Assembly: GCA_049459795.1 (NCBI GenBank) | Contig: JBMUDS010000021.1 | Location: forward strand, 1 to 16,713 | Reading direction: 5' to 3' | Origin: SYAN01 sp049459795 | Lineage (GTDB): Bacteria; Actinomycetota; Actinomycetes; Nanopelagicales; Nanopelagicaceae | Length of the DNA: 16,713 nt | Part shown: positions 1 through 7,233 of the stretch, piece after piece | Layout: each line of letters opens with the position of its first letter | Numbering within the stretch: the first letter of the stretch is position 1 | Made by a program: the position numbers and the translations under genes | Notes under the pieces: model-generated | What the model saw: only the letters and a program-made list of their open reading frames with translations | The model's database searches: none | Told to the model about the DNA's origin: nothing

Positions 1-1
1 T

Positions 2-286
2 TGCAGTGATCTGGATTCACCAGCGCTGATTCCCCCTGCTACAGCCTTAGGTCAGGTGATGGCGCTTTACGAAGTGGAAGCCGCAGAACAAAGTGAGATC
101 GCACTCGGAAGAGCAATCCCATGTCGAAGCGAACAGTTAAGGAAGTCACCTGGGGAAACCTTACAAACGGATCTCTATGGAGTCGTATCTCCGTCAGAAG
201 ACTTGATATCTCTCGTCAAACCAGTAGCAGGAAAATTACAACCCGTCGTCGTCCTTCCTGAATCACGTTCAGAGATCGCAAAGTAG
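2..286 (+). CDS. truB: tRNA pseudouridine(55) synthase TruB, C-terminal part (5' truncated by window edge)
   Basis: The reading frame is open from the first bases of the window to a TAG at 284-286, so this is the 3' end of a gene that starts upstream. The visible 94 residues contain LIPPATALG followed by an EQSEIALGRAIP stretch and a terminal segment GVVSPSEDLISLVKP...LQPVVVLP. This matches the C-terminal PUA-like domain seen in actinobacterial TruB. TruB makes pseudouridine 55 in the T-loop of tRNAs. The catalytic domain with its Asp lies outside the window and cannot be checked. The position directly before ribF (11 bp gap) is the usual truB-ribF arrangement and supports the call. The GTG/ATG codons at 56-61 are internal and not the start. 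Confidence 0.8.
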   Translation, partial: CSDLDSPALIPPATALGQVMALYEVEAAEQSEIALGRAIPCRSEQLRKSPGETLQTDLYGVVSPSEDLISLVKPVAGKLQPVVVLPESRSEIAK

Positions 287-297
287 AGTTATCGGTT

Positions 298-1209
298 ATG
301 GCACTGCAGTGGCGCGATGAGCGAATGGAAGGTTCAGCAGTCGCTATCGGCATCTTCGACGGCGTGCACCAAGGGCATCAACGTCTGATCGAGCAGGCAA
401 AGGAATGCAACGACAAAGTCACCGCACTTACCTTCTTCCCTCATCCAACCGCGCTCCTCGCTCCAGAGAAGGAGCCGACTCACCTCCTGACATTGACGGA
501 TCGAGTACTTCAATTACGCCTCTCTGGTGCCGATTCCGTTGCGATCGCACCCTTCACCGAAGAATTCGCACGAATCTCAGCTGATGATTTCATCCAGGAT
601 GTCTTGATCGATGAATTGAAAGCGACAGATATCGTCATCGGTGAAAACTTCCGATTCGGTGCGAAGGCCCAAGGCGATGTCGATCTTCTTCGCTCGCGTG
701 GTGAATTCAATACCCACGTTGTCCCATTAGTAGAGAGTCAAGAGGGAATCATCTCTTCGACTCGAATCCGAGAATTGATCCGCCAAGGGAGAGTCGTCAC
801 CGCGTCGGAGTATCTGACCAGACCACATCAACTCGTCGGCGAAGTGATCCATGGCGAGAAACGTGGGCGGGAGATCGGTTATCCCACCGCGAATATCGGC
901 TATGAGGCGAAGGCGACAGTGCCACTCGATGGAATCTATGCAGGATGGCTCACTGTCGATACGCAAAGATGGCAAGCAGCGATATCGGTTGGTAGGAATC
1001 CGCATTTCCCGAAAGCGGGCGGCCCGCGTGATATCCAGGTCGAGGCATATGCGATCGATGTCGGGCATGACGAGCTCGATCTCTATGGGTCGATGGCGAG
1101 AGTGGAGTTCGGTTATCGATTGAGAGAGACCATGGCTTTCGCATCGCTCGAAGAACTACTCGATCAGATGCGCATCGATGTAGCGGAGGCCCGTCGTCTC
1201 ACCGCTTGA
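298..1209 (+). CDS. ribF: Bifunctional riboflavin kinase / FAD synthetase RibF
   Basis: The 303-residue protein has the usual length for a prokaryotic bifunctional enzyme that phosphorylates riboflavin to FMN and then adenylylates FMN to FAD in the cytosol. The N-terminal nucleotidyltransferase half shows GIFDGVHQGH (18-27), GENFRFG (115-121) and ISSTRIR (152-158). The C-terminal flavokinase half shows GYPTAN (194-199) and VEAY, with the expected catalytic Glu near 249. One oddity is SVGRNPHF (230-237), where the family usually reads SVGTNPTF. The ATG at 298 has no convincing Shine-Dalgarno sequence. TAGAGT (284-289) ends 8 nt upstream and could be a -10 for a near-leaderless start, or the gene may be translated by coupling to truB. 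It lies between truB and rpsO, as in many Actinobacteria. Confidence 0.95.
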   Translation: MALQWRDERMEGSAVAIGIFDGVHQGHQRLIEQAKECNDKVTALTFFPHPTALLAPEKEPTHLLTLTDRVLQLRLSGADSVAIAPFTEEFARISADDFIQDVLIDELKATDIVIGENFRFGAKAQGDVDLLRSRGEFNTHVVPLVESQEGIISSTRIRELIRQGRVVTASEYLTRPHQLVGEVIHGEKRGREIGYPTANIGYEAKATVPLDGIYAGWLTVDTQRWQAAISVGRNPHFPKAGGPRDIQVEAYAIDVGHDELDLYGSMARVEFGYRLRETMAFASLEELLDQMRIDVAEARRLTA

Positions 1210-1222
1210 TCCTCACGCCGAT

Positions 1223-1251
1223 TTCTGACCTGACCCACCCGCTGGTAGCCT
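1223..1251 (+). promoter_or_regulatory. Candidate rpsO promoter
   Basis: TAGCCT at 1246-1251 fits the actinobacterial -10 form TANNNT. A weak -35-like TTCTGA (1223-1228, 17 bp spacer) or CTGACC (1225-1230, 15 bp spacer) lies upstream. Transcription would begin near 1258, giving an rpsO leader of about 130 nt. The -35 match is poor, so this rests mainly on the -10 and on the 180-bp gap between ribF and rpsO. Confidence 0.35.
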
Positions 1252-1257
1252 TGGGCG

Positions 1258-1389
1258 TCCTCGCGAGGGGCTCGCAATCTGATGAGAGCGGTCCTTTGGA
1301 CGGATGAAGTAAAGAGTCAAGCGAGTATTCCGGTGACCGCGTGTTGAAGACCGAGGTCCCTCGCCCCCCGATGTTTGAAGGAGTCAGTC
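1258..1389 (+). promoter_or_regulatory. Structured rpsO 5' leader, candidate S15 autoregulatory element
   Basis: The leader contains a local hairpin GCGAG-ggg-CTCGC (1263-1275) and a second small hairpin GTCC-ttt-GGAC just downstream. GCGAGGG (1263-1269) is also perfectly complementary to CCCTCGC (1358-1364), which lies 12 nt before the ribosome-binding site GAAGGAG (1377-1383). A third competitor pairs CGAG with CTCG around GTCC (1353-1364). Competing pairings of this sort are typical of ribosomal-protein leaders, and S15 autoregulates its mRNA in several bacteria. Whether S15 binds this particular leader is inference. Confidence 0.35.
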
Positions 1390-1659
1390 ATGGCCTTGAC
1401 CGCAGCAGAGAAGCAAGAACTCATCTCGAAGTACGGTGCTTCAGCATCGGATACTGGAAGCCCGGAGGCGCAGATCGCGCTCCTCTCCAAGAGGATCGAT
1501 CAGATCACCGAGCACCTGAAGACCAACAAGAACGATCACCACAATCGTCGTGGACTCCTTCTTCTCGTCGGACGGCGCCGTCGCATCCTCCAGTACCTAG
1601 CGAAGGTCGATATCGAGCGTTACCGCGCGATCATCGAGAAGTTGGGTATCCGCCGCTAA
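1390..1659 (+). CDS. rpsO: Small ribosomal subunit protein S15
   Basis: The 89-residue product matches S15 in length and sequence. It has the N-terminal AEKQELISKYG, the central SPEAQIALLSKRI, NDHHNRRGLLLLVGRRRRIL in the 16S rRNA-binding helices, and the C-terminal YLAKVDIERYRAIIEKLGIRR ending. S15 is a primary binder of 16S rRNA at the helix 20-22 junction in 30S assembly. The ATG at 1390 is preceded by a strong GAAGGAG (1377-1383) with 6-nt spacing, so the in-frame TTG at 1375 is rejected. It is followed by pnp, the near-universal rpsO-pnp pairing. The coding 3' end and stop codon are part of a hairpin described separately. Confidence 0.97.
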   Translation: MALTAAEKQELISKYGASASDTGSPEAQIALLSKRIDQITEHLKTNKNDHHNRRGLLLLVGRRRRILQYLAKVDIERYRAIIEKLGIRR

Positions 1660-1669
1660 GAAAGCGGCG
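1651..1669 (+). terminator. Hairpin overlapping the rpsO stop codon (terminator- or decay-type, no U-tract)
   Basis: CGCCGCT (1651-1657) pairs perfectly with AGCGGCG (1663-1669) around the loop AAGAA, so the last codons and stop of rpsO form a 7-bp GC-rich stem. No T-run follows, so it is not a classical intrinsic terminator. It may act as a weak terminator, a 3'-end protection structure or a processing site between rpsO and pnp. Confidence 0.45.
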
Positions 1670-1926
1670 CGACAACTTAATATCGACCCCTACGTGGGTT
1701 GTGTGCGTTCCCATCGCAACGTCCTTGGAAAATTGGTCCTCGGTAGTGGTTCACGGATTCGAATCCGTGTGCTTCGACTGAAGATCCATCTTCCGTAGCG
1801 CACTTTTGCGACAGAACGCTCCATCGACTGCGCATTCGATCAGATATCGGTTGCGTCCATGAGGGCTATCACAAAGAAGGATTGATCTATCAAGGATCAC
1901 ATCAGAAATCGTAAGGAGACCCATCA
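1670..1926 (+). promoter_or_regulatory. rpsO-pnp intercistronic region with two inverted repeats
   Basis: This 257-bp gap holds no convincing gene. It contains an 18-bp perfect palindrome CACGGATTCGAATCCGTG (1752-1769) and a shorter GAAGAT-cc-ATCTTC (1780-1793). It also has ACCC-ctacgt-GGGT near 1686-1699 and a strong ribosome-binding site TAAGGAGA (1912-1919) before pnp. In E. coli the comparable region carries an RNase III stem-loop through which PNPase represses its own translation. The position here suggests a similar role, but no homology to that element is claimed. Confidence 0.4.
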
Positions 1927-4119
1927 GTGGGTAATGAAGTACATACATCAGTAGCAACAATCGATAACGGAAAGTTCGGTAAGCGCGAGATCAGGTTCGA
2001 GACCGGAAGACTCGCGGCACAAGCATCAGGTAGCGCGGTCGTCTACTTGGATGAGGACACCATGCTCCTCTCGGCGACCACCGCATCGAAGTCACCACGA
2101 GAGTCGTTCGACTTCTTCCCGCTCACAGTGGATGTCGAAGAGCGCATGTATGCAGCAGGTCGAATCCCAGGTTCCTTCTTCCGACGCGAAGGACGTCCAA
2201 GTGAGGATGCGATCCTTACCTGCCGCCTCATCGATCGTCCGCTCCGTCCATCATTCGTCAAAGGGCTACGAAATGAAGTCCAAGTAGTCGTCACTGTCAT
2301 GGCTCTCAATCCAGAGCATATGTATGACGTCGTCGCGATCAATGCTGCATCGATGTCGACGCAACTTGCAGGATTGCCATTCTCAGGTCCAGTAGGAGGT
2401 GTGCGCGTCGCACTGATCGAAGGCCAATGGGTGGCATTCCCTGACCATAATCAGGTGAAAGAAGCAGTCTTCGACATGGTCGTGGCAGGCCGTATCGCTG
2501 GCGATGATGTCGCGATCATGATGGTCGAGGCAGAAGCGACAGATAACACCATCGAATTGATCAAAGGTGGCCAAACCGCTCCAACCGAAGAGGTCGTCGC
2601 CGAAGGCCTCGAAGCATCGAAGAAGTTCATCAAGATCATGTGCGAAGCACAGATCGCGCTCGCGAAAGTTGCGGCAAAGCCGACGTCCGAGTTCCCAGTC
2701 TTCTTGGATTACCAGGATGATGTCTATGCAGCAGTCGAGAGCGCAGCGAAGGAGAAGCTTGCAAAGGCTCTCACTATCGCAGGAAAGCAAGAGCGTGAGG
2801 AAGAGCTGAGCGCTATCAATGCAGCGGTGACAGAGTCAGTCGCACCATCATTCGAAGGACGCGAGAAAGAGATCTCAGCGGCACTTCGATCAGTGACGAA
2901 GAAGTTGGTTCGTCAGCGAGTGCTTCGAGACAAGGTTCGTATCGATGGTCGTGGCCTCAAAGATATCCGTCCGCTCTCAGCTGAGGTCGAAGTCGTGCCA
3001 CGTGTCCATGGCTCTGCTCTCTTCGAGCGTGGCGAGACACAGATCCTTGGCATCACGACTCTCAATATGCTCAAGATGGAGCAGCAGCTCGACACGCTCT
3101 CTCCAGAGACGACGAAGCGCTACATGCACAACTACAACTTCCCGCCATACTCAACCGGCGAGACTGGTCGCGTAGGTTCCCCGAAGCGACGAGAGATCGG
3201 ACATGGTGCGCTCGCCGAGCGTGCACTCGTCCCGGTCCTACCGAAGCGTGAAGAGTTCCCGTATGCGATCCGTCAGGTATCAGAAGCTTTGGGATCCAAT
3301 GGTTCGACATCGATGGGTTCGGTCTGTGCTTCGACGCTCTCACTGCTCAATGCAGGTGTCCCACTCAAGGCTCCGGTCGCAGGAATCGCAATGGGTCTTA
3401 TCTCTGATGATGTCGACGGGAAGACAGAGTATGTCGCTCTTACCGACATCCTTGGCGCAGAGGATGCATACGGAGATATGGACTTCAAAGTCGCTGGAAC
3501 CAGCGAATTCGTCACTGCACTTCAGCTCGACACCAAGCTCGATGGAATCCCAGCAAGCGTCCTTGCAGGTGCATTGACTCAGGCGCGTGAAGCTCGCCTT
3601 CGCATCCTCGATGTGATGGCAGAGGCGATCGATCGTCCTGATGAGATGAATCCGCTCGCACCACGCATCATCGCGATCAAGGTCCCTGAGGACATGATCG
3701 GCGCGATCATCGGCCCGAAGGGGAAGATGATCAATCAGATCCAAGATGAGACCGGTGCTGAAGTCTCGATCGAAGACGATGGAACGGTCTACATCGGCGC
3801 CACCAATGGGACTGCTGCAGAAGCGGCGAAAGCGATGATCACTGCGATCGCCAATCCCGTGGTGCCACAAGTAGGAGAGAAGTACACCGGAACAGTCGTG
3901 AAGCTCGCGGCATTCGGCGCCTTCGTCAATCTCGTTCCAGGCAAAGATGGACTTCTCCATGTCTCGCAGATTCGAAAGATGCATGGTGGCAAGCGCATCG
4001 AGAACATCGAAGATGTCATGAATGTCGGTGACAAAGTGGAAGTCGAGATCGCTGAGATCGATCCGAAAGGGAAACTCTCTCTCGTACCGGCGAACTTGCC
4101 TGAGAAATCAGCTGAGTAG
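1927..4119 (+). CDS. pnp: Polyribonucleotide nucleotidyltransferase (PNPase)
   Basis: The 730-residue protein is a full-length PNPase, a trimeric phosphorolytic 3'-5' exoribonuclease of mRNA decay. The first RNase PH-like domain shows FFPLTVDVEERMYAAGRIPG and FFRREGRPSE (about residues 64-92). The second shows NFPPYSTGETGRVGSPKRRE and GAEDAYGDMDFKVAG (about 511-525) with the catalytic Asp pair. A KH domain follows with IIGPKGK (GPKG about 596-599), then an S1 domain (about 648-720) with GTVVKLAAFGAFVNL and KDGLLHVSQI. The GTG start at 1927 is set by TAAGGAGA 7 nt upstream. The next ATG-initiated gene begins 18 bp after the stop, suggesting one transcript. In Actinobacteria this enzyme has been described as having additional (p)ppGpp-related activity, which cannot be judged here. 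Confidence 0.97.
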   Translation: MGNEVHTSVATIDNGKFGKREIRFETGRLAAQASGSAVVYLDEDTMLLSATTASKSPRESFDFFPLTVDVEERMYAAGRIPGSFFRREGRPSEDAILTCRLIDRPLRPSFVKGLRNEVQVVVTVMALNPEHMYDVVAINAASMSTQLAGLPFSGPVGGVRVALIEGQWVAFPDHNQVKEAVFDMVVAGRIAGDDVAIMMVEAEATDNTIELIKGGQTAPTEEVVAEGLEASKKFIKIMCEAQIALAKVAAKPTSEFPVFLDYQDDVYAAVESAAKEKLAKALTIAGKQEREEELSAINAAVTESVAPSFEGREKEISAALRSVTKKLVRQRVLRDKVRIDGRGLKDIRPLSAEVEVVPRVHGSALFERGETQILGITTLNMLKMEQQLDTLSPETTKRYMHNYNFPPYSTGETGRVGSPKRREIGHGALAERALVPVLPKREEFPYAIRQVSEALGSNGSTSMGSVCASTLSLLNAGVPLKAPVAGIAMGLISDDVDGKTEYVALTDILGAEDAYGDMDFKVAGTSEFVTALQLDTKLDGIPASVLAGALTQAREARLRILDVMAEAIDRPDEMNPLAPRIIAIKVPEDMIGAIIGPKGKMINQIQDETGAEVSIEDDGTVYIGATNGTAAEAAKAMITAIANPVVPQVGEKYTGTVVKLAAFGAFVNLVPGKDGLLHVSQIRKMHGGKRIENIEDVMNVGDKVEVEIAEIDPKGKLSLVPANLPEKSAE

Positions 4120-4137
4120 CGAGCCTTCCCTTTCCTG

Positions 4138-5406
4138 ATGTCACTTCGAAGAAGCGTTCTTCCGAGTGGACTTCGGATCGTCACAGAAGATGTACCAGGT
4201 GTGCGTAGCGCATCCTTCGGTATCTGGGTCAATGTCGGATCCAGAGATGAGGATGCGCGAAGTGCCGGTGCGTCACACTTCCTCGAGCACTTGCTCTTCA
4301 AAGGTACGAAGCGAAGGTCTGCGCTAGAGATCTCATCTGCCATCGAAGCAGTCGGTGGTGAGATGAATGCCTTCACGACGAAGGAATACACCTGTTTCTA
4401 CGCCAGGGTCATCGACACCGATCTGCCGCTTGCCATCGATGTGATCTCCGAATTGATCACTTCCTCGCTCTGCCGCAAGGAAGATGTCGATGCCGAGCGA
4501 AAGGTGGTCTTGGAAGAGATCTCGATGCGAGACGACGATCCAAGTGATCTCGTCCACGAGGTCTTTGCGGAAGACTTCTATCGAAGGCATCCGCTCTCTC
4601 GTTCGATCCTTGGTAGCGAGAAGACGATCATGTCGATCAAGCGAGATTCGATCTTCGACTATTACAAGACCAGGTACCGCCCGGATCAGATCGTGATCTC
4701 GGTAGCAGGAAATTTCAAACATCGAAAAGTCGTTGCGATGATCGAAGAGGCGCTCTCTAGGGATGGCTTTTTGGAGCAGGTGAGTGCACCTGAGATCAGA
4801 AAGAGCGAACAGTTCCGTCCGGTCGGTGGGCGAGTAGGCCTGATGAATCGCAAGACGGAACAAGCACATCTCTTCCTCGGACTTCCCGCAGTCGATAGAG
4901 ATGATCCGAAGCGATTCACGGTAGGAGTCCTCTCCGCCGCGCTCGGAGGTGGGATGTCGTCTCGTCTCTTCCAAGAAGTTCGTGAGAAGCGTGGCTTGGC
5001 CTATTCGGTCTACTCCTATGCACAACAATTCTCAGGGACTGGCCATCTTGGTTTCTATGCTGGCACTGCTCCTGAGAGTGCGAAAGAAGTGATCACTGTG
5101 ATCCGTGGTATCGCTGCTGATGTAGCCGCGAATGGACTGAGTGAAGAGGAACTTTCTCGCGCAAAAGGCGCAGTCCGAGGTTCTCTCGTTCTCTCCCAAG
5201 AAGACACTGGGTCACGAATGAGTCGCATCGGAAAGAGCGAACTTGTCTACGGCACAGTGATGAGTTTCGATGAGATCTTGAGCGAGATCGAACGGGTGGA
5301 TAGTCGTGGAATCCAGGAAGTCGCTGGCGAATTGCTCGCGGAAAGCCCTACCCTTGCCATTGTTGGTCCATTCAAGAGTGCTTCTCCCTTCGAGCGCCTG
5401 ATCTAG
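4138..5406 (+). CDS. M16-family zinc metallopeptidase (processing-peptidase-like)
   Basis: The 422-residue protein is a single-chain M16 peptidase. The inverted zinc motif HFLEH is at residues 47-51, and the distal Glu is in VVLEEIS (about 126-127), giving the expected spacing of about 75. NAFTTKEYTCFYARV lies between them, and RLFQEVREKRGLAYSVYSY marks the second, inactive half domain that closes over the substrate. There is no signal peptide or TM segment, so it is predicted to be cytosolic. Its substrate is unknown. Members of this family next to pnp and dapB are standard in Actinobacteria and often annotated as PepR-like. The ATG at 4138 has no Shine-Dalgarno sequence; with only 18 bp after pnp, coupled translation is likely. 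Confidence 0.9.
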   Translation: MSLRRSVLPSGLRIVTEDVPGVRSASFGIWVNVGSRDEDARSAGASHFLEHLLFKGTKRRSALEISSAIEAVGGEMNAFTTKEYTCFYARVIDTDLPLAIDVISELITSSLCRKEDVDAERKVVLEEISMRDDDPSDLVHEVFAEDFYRRHPLSRSILGSEKTIMSIKRDSIFDYYKTRYRPDQIVISVAGNFKHRKVVAMIEEALSRDGFLEQVSAPEIRKSEQFRPVGGRVGLMNRKTEQAHLFLGLPAVDRDDPKRFTVGVLSAALGGGMSSRLFQEVREKRGLAYSVYSYAQQFSGTGHLGFYAGTAPESAKEVITVIRGIAADVAANGLSEEELSRAKGAVRGSLVLSQEDTGSRMSRIGKSELVYGTVMSFDEILSEIERVDSRGIQEVAGELLAESPTLAIVGPFKSASPFERLI

Positions 5407-5437
5407 GCTCTCGACGGAATCGAAAGGAATGAAGGCG

Positions 5438-6175
5438 ATGACGCGAGTCGGAGTTCTTGGCGCTAAAGGGCGCATGGGAAGCGAAGTCTGTCGCGCCATC
5501 ACTGCAGCCGAAGATATGGAGTTGGTTGCCGAACTCGACCTTGGTGACGACCTCACTCGATTGAACGACGTGAAGTGCGATGTCGTCGTCGATTTCACGA
5601 TCCCTGAGTCAGTGATGAAGAACCTGGAATTCCTCATTGAAAACGGCATCGACGCAGTCGTTGGAACCACGGGCTTCGATGAATCGCGTCTCTTAAGGCT
5701 CAAGCAACTCCTCGATGGAAAAAGCACGGCAGTCTTGATCGCACCCAACTTCGGTCTTGGTGGCGTCTTGATGATGCACTTCGCTGCGATGGCTGCGCCA
5801 TATTTCGAATCTGCCGAGATCATCGAACTCCACCATCCGCGCAAAGTGGATGCTCCTAGCGGTACTGCACGACGCACTGCAGAGATCATCGATGGAGCTC
5901 GGAAAGCTGCAGCATCACTTCCGATGCCAGATGCGACCGAGAGCTCACTGGATGGAGCTCGCGGTGCGATGATCGCAGGAGTACATATCCACTCCATCCG
6001 TGCAGAAGGCTTGTTGGCGCATCAAGAAGTCATCTTCGGAACCACGGGAGAGACTTTGACGATCCGCCATGACTCTTTGGATCGAAAGAGTTTCATGCCA
6101 GGTGTCTTGCTTGGGATTCGCAAGGTGAAAGAGCGACCTGGGCTCACATATGGCTTGGAGAACTTGCTCTTCTAG
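5438..6175 (+). CDS. dapB: 4-hydroxy-tetrahydrodipicolinate reductase DapB
   Basis: From this start the protein is 245 residues, the usual length. DapB reduces 4-hydroxy-tetrahydrodipicolinate with NAD(P)H in the diaminopimelate/lysine pathway, which also feeds peptidoglycan. The Rossmann motif GAKGRMG is at 8-14, VVGTTGF at 74-80, and the active-site signature ELHHPRKVDAPSGTA at about 130-144 (H132, H133, K136). The C-terminal AHQEVIFGTTGETLTIRHDSLDR segment is also present. I chose the ATG at 5438 because AAAGGA (5423-5428) sits 9 nt before it but directly abuts the in-frame ATG at 5429, which would add three residues. It follows the M16 gene by 31 bp. Its pathway partner dapA lies downstream at 7982. 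Confidence 0.95.
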   Translation: MTRVGVLGAKGRMGSEVCRAITAAEDMELVAELDLGDDLTRLNDVKCDVVVDFTIPESVMKNLEFLIENGIDAVVGTTGFDESRLLRLKQLLDGKSTAVLIAPNFGLGGVLMMHFAAMAAPYFESAEIIELHHPRKVDAPSGTARRTAEIIDGARKAAASLPMPDATESSLDGARGAMIAGVHIHSIRAEGLLAHQEVIFGTTGETLTIRHDSLDRKSFMPGVLLGIRKVKERPGLTYGLENLLF

Positions 6176-6213
6176 GTTCTTATGTTTCTTACGATTCTTC
6201 CGAATAGTTGGAA

Positions 6214-6528
6214 TTAGACAAAGTTGTAGAAGAGTGATCCGACGATTCCTGCGACTAACATCACGGTAAGAAACGAACGTTTGAGGTAGAGCGCGATTGC
6301 GCCAGCGCAAAGTCCAGCGATTCGATGGTCAATGACAGGCGTTCCTTCCGTGATCATCGTCTGCACTGCGACTAAGGCTGCAAGAAGTACGATCGGGATC
6401 AATGTGTTGATCCGAAGTACGCGCTCCCGCGAGATCACTTTCGCCGGGATGAAATAGCCGATCAATCTCATCGAAGCCATCGCAACTGATGTGAATCCGA
6501 TTGCGAACCAGATCGCAGTGCTCGTCAT
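6214..6528 (-). CDS. azlD: AzlD-family branched-chain amino acid exporter subunit
   Basis: The 104-residue hydrophobic protein has about four predicted membrane segments, starting MTSTAIWFAIGFTSVAM and ending AGIVGSLFYNFV. Its size and pattern fit AzlD, the small partner of AzlC in branched-chain amino acid (or related hydrophobic amino acid) export. The start is fixed by an ATGA overlap with the azlC stop (6525-6528), which implies translational coupling. A longer in-frame start at 6669 would lie inside azlC and is rejected. It converges on dapB with a 38-bp gap that shows no clear terminator. Assignment rests on family pattern and on the azlC neighbour. Confidence 0.82.
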   Translation of the reverse strand: MTSTAIWFAIGFTSVAMASMRLIGYFIPAKVISRERVLRINTLIPIVLLAALVAVQTMITEGTPVIDHRIAGLCAGAIALYLKRSFLTVMLVAGIVGSLFYNFV

Positions 6529-7178
6529 TTGCGCCACCCGGCGATCAATGCGATAAGAACCACTGAGATGATCGGAAGTCCCGGTGCGAGAAGTGGCGAG
6601 AGCAAAAGTGCCATCGCCATGGCAATGAGTGCGATGAGACGCAATCGGATCGATGTGAGTTGTGGCCACAATAGAGCCAAGAAAGCTGCCGGGACCGCGC
6701 TATCTAGACCCCACCGAGCGGGATCCTCGAGGAGCGACGCGCTCAATGCACCCAGGATGGTGAAGAGATTCCAGAAGAGATAGACCCCGATCCCAGTGAA
6801 CCAGAACCCTTTACGAACCGAGTCAAGATCCCGTTGATCCTGCGATAAGGCGACAGCCGTCGCCTCATCGATAGTGATGTGAGCTGCTATCAGTCGCTTC
6901 ACGCCTCTTAGTTCGAGTAGCGGAGCCATCCGGAGTGCGTAGAAACCGTTTCGGATTCCAAGGAGTGTTCCAGCGACGATCGCAGAGAGCGCTGTTCCTC
7001 CACTTCCAATCACGCCGATCAACGCGAATTGTGATGCACCAGAGAAGAGAAGCGAGGAGAGGGCAATGGTCTGCCAAAGATCGAGACCCGCACTAATCGA
7101 TGCAGCGCCGAATGCGGCGCCATAACTTCCGACGGGGATCGCCACTGCCATCGATGCACGAAAGACTGCAGTGGACAC
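6525..7178 (-). CDS. azlC: AzlC-family branched-chain amino acid exporter subunit
   Basis: From the GTG at 7178 the protein is 217 residues. It carries the AzlC hallmarks: PVGSYGAAFGA near the N-terminus, LLFSGASQFALIG, GIRNGFYALRMAPLL and a conserved acidic motif in HITIDEATAVAL, spread over several membrane segments. AzlC works with AzlD to export branched-chain amino acids; the actual substrate here is not known. The start is uncertain. The GTG at 7178 gives a natural N-terminus before the first hydrophobic segment, the ATG at 7151 is an alternative nine codons in, and neither has a clear ribosome-binding site. The frame remains open to 7400, but that would run deep into thyX. The pair sits on the opposite strand inside an otherwise collinear block. 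Confidence 0.85.
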   Translation of the reverse strand: MSTAVFRASMAVAIPVGSYGAAFGAASISAGLDLWQTIALSSLLFSGASQFALIGVIGSGGTALSAIVAGTLLGIRNGFYALRMAPLLELRGVKRLIAAHITIDEATAVALSQDQRDLDSVRKGFWFTGIGVYLFWNLFTILGALSASLLEDPARWGLDSAVPAAFLALLWPQLTSIRLRLIALIAMAMALLLSPLLAPGLPIISVVLIALIAGWRK

Positions 7179-7191
7179 GCGGATATTCTGC

Positions 7192-7203
7192 CGTAGCGCT
7201 ACG
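7192..7203. promoter_or_regulatory. 12-bp perfect palindrome between divergent azlC and thyX
   Basis: CGTAGCGCTACG is a perfect inverted repeat in the 55-bp gap between the divergent azlC and thyX starts. It lies 13 bp upstream of the azlC GTG and overlaps the expected -35 position of the thyX promoter (17-18 bp before TATCTT at 7222). That is a position where a repressor could affect either gene. No regulator is encoded nearby, so the role is inference. Confidence 0.35.
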
Positions 7204-7221
7204 AGATGGGGTGGTCTTGGG

Positions 7222-7227
7222 TATCTT
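7222..7227 (+). promoter_or_regulatory. thyX -10 element (leaderless start)
   Basis: TATCTT fits TANNNT and ends exactly 6 nt before the GTG at 7234. There is no Shine-Dalgarno sequence in the gap. This is the geometry of a leaderless actinobacterial transcript and helps fix the thyX start at 7234. Confidence 0.5.
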
Positions 7228-7233
7228 CGCGCC

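Noticed and set aside
1747..1770. tRNA-like T-arm (GGATTCGAATCC) between rpsO and pnp
   Set aside because: The invariant G53-C61 pair cannot be formed with a 7-nt loop, and no acceptor, D or anticodon arms are found around it.
1341..1781. 146-codon reading frame overlapping rpsO
   Set aside because: It is out of frame with S15 over most of its length and has no recognisable content; rpsO is unambiguous.
4122..4131. AGCCTTCCCT shared upstream of the M16 gene and of dapA (7971-7980)
   Set aside because: A 10-mer match is expected by chance in a window of this size, and only the dapA copy has a -10-like context.
6529..6669. N-terminal extension of AzlD into azlC
   Set aside because: The extra residues are hydrophilic and lie wholly within azlC; the ATGA overlap gives a standard start.
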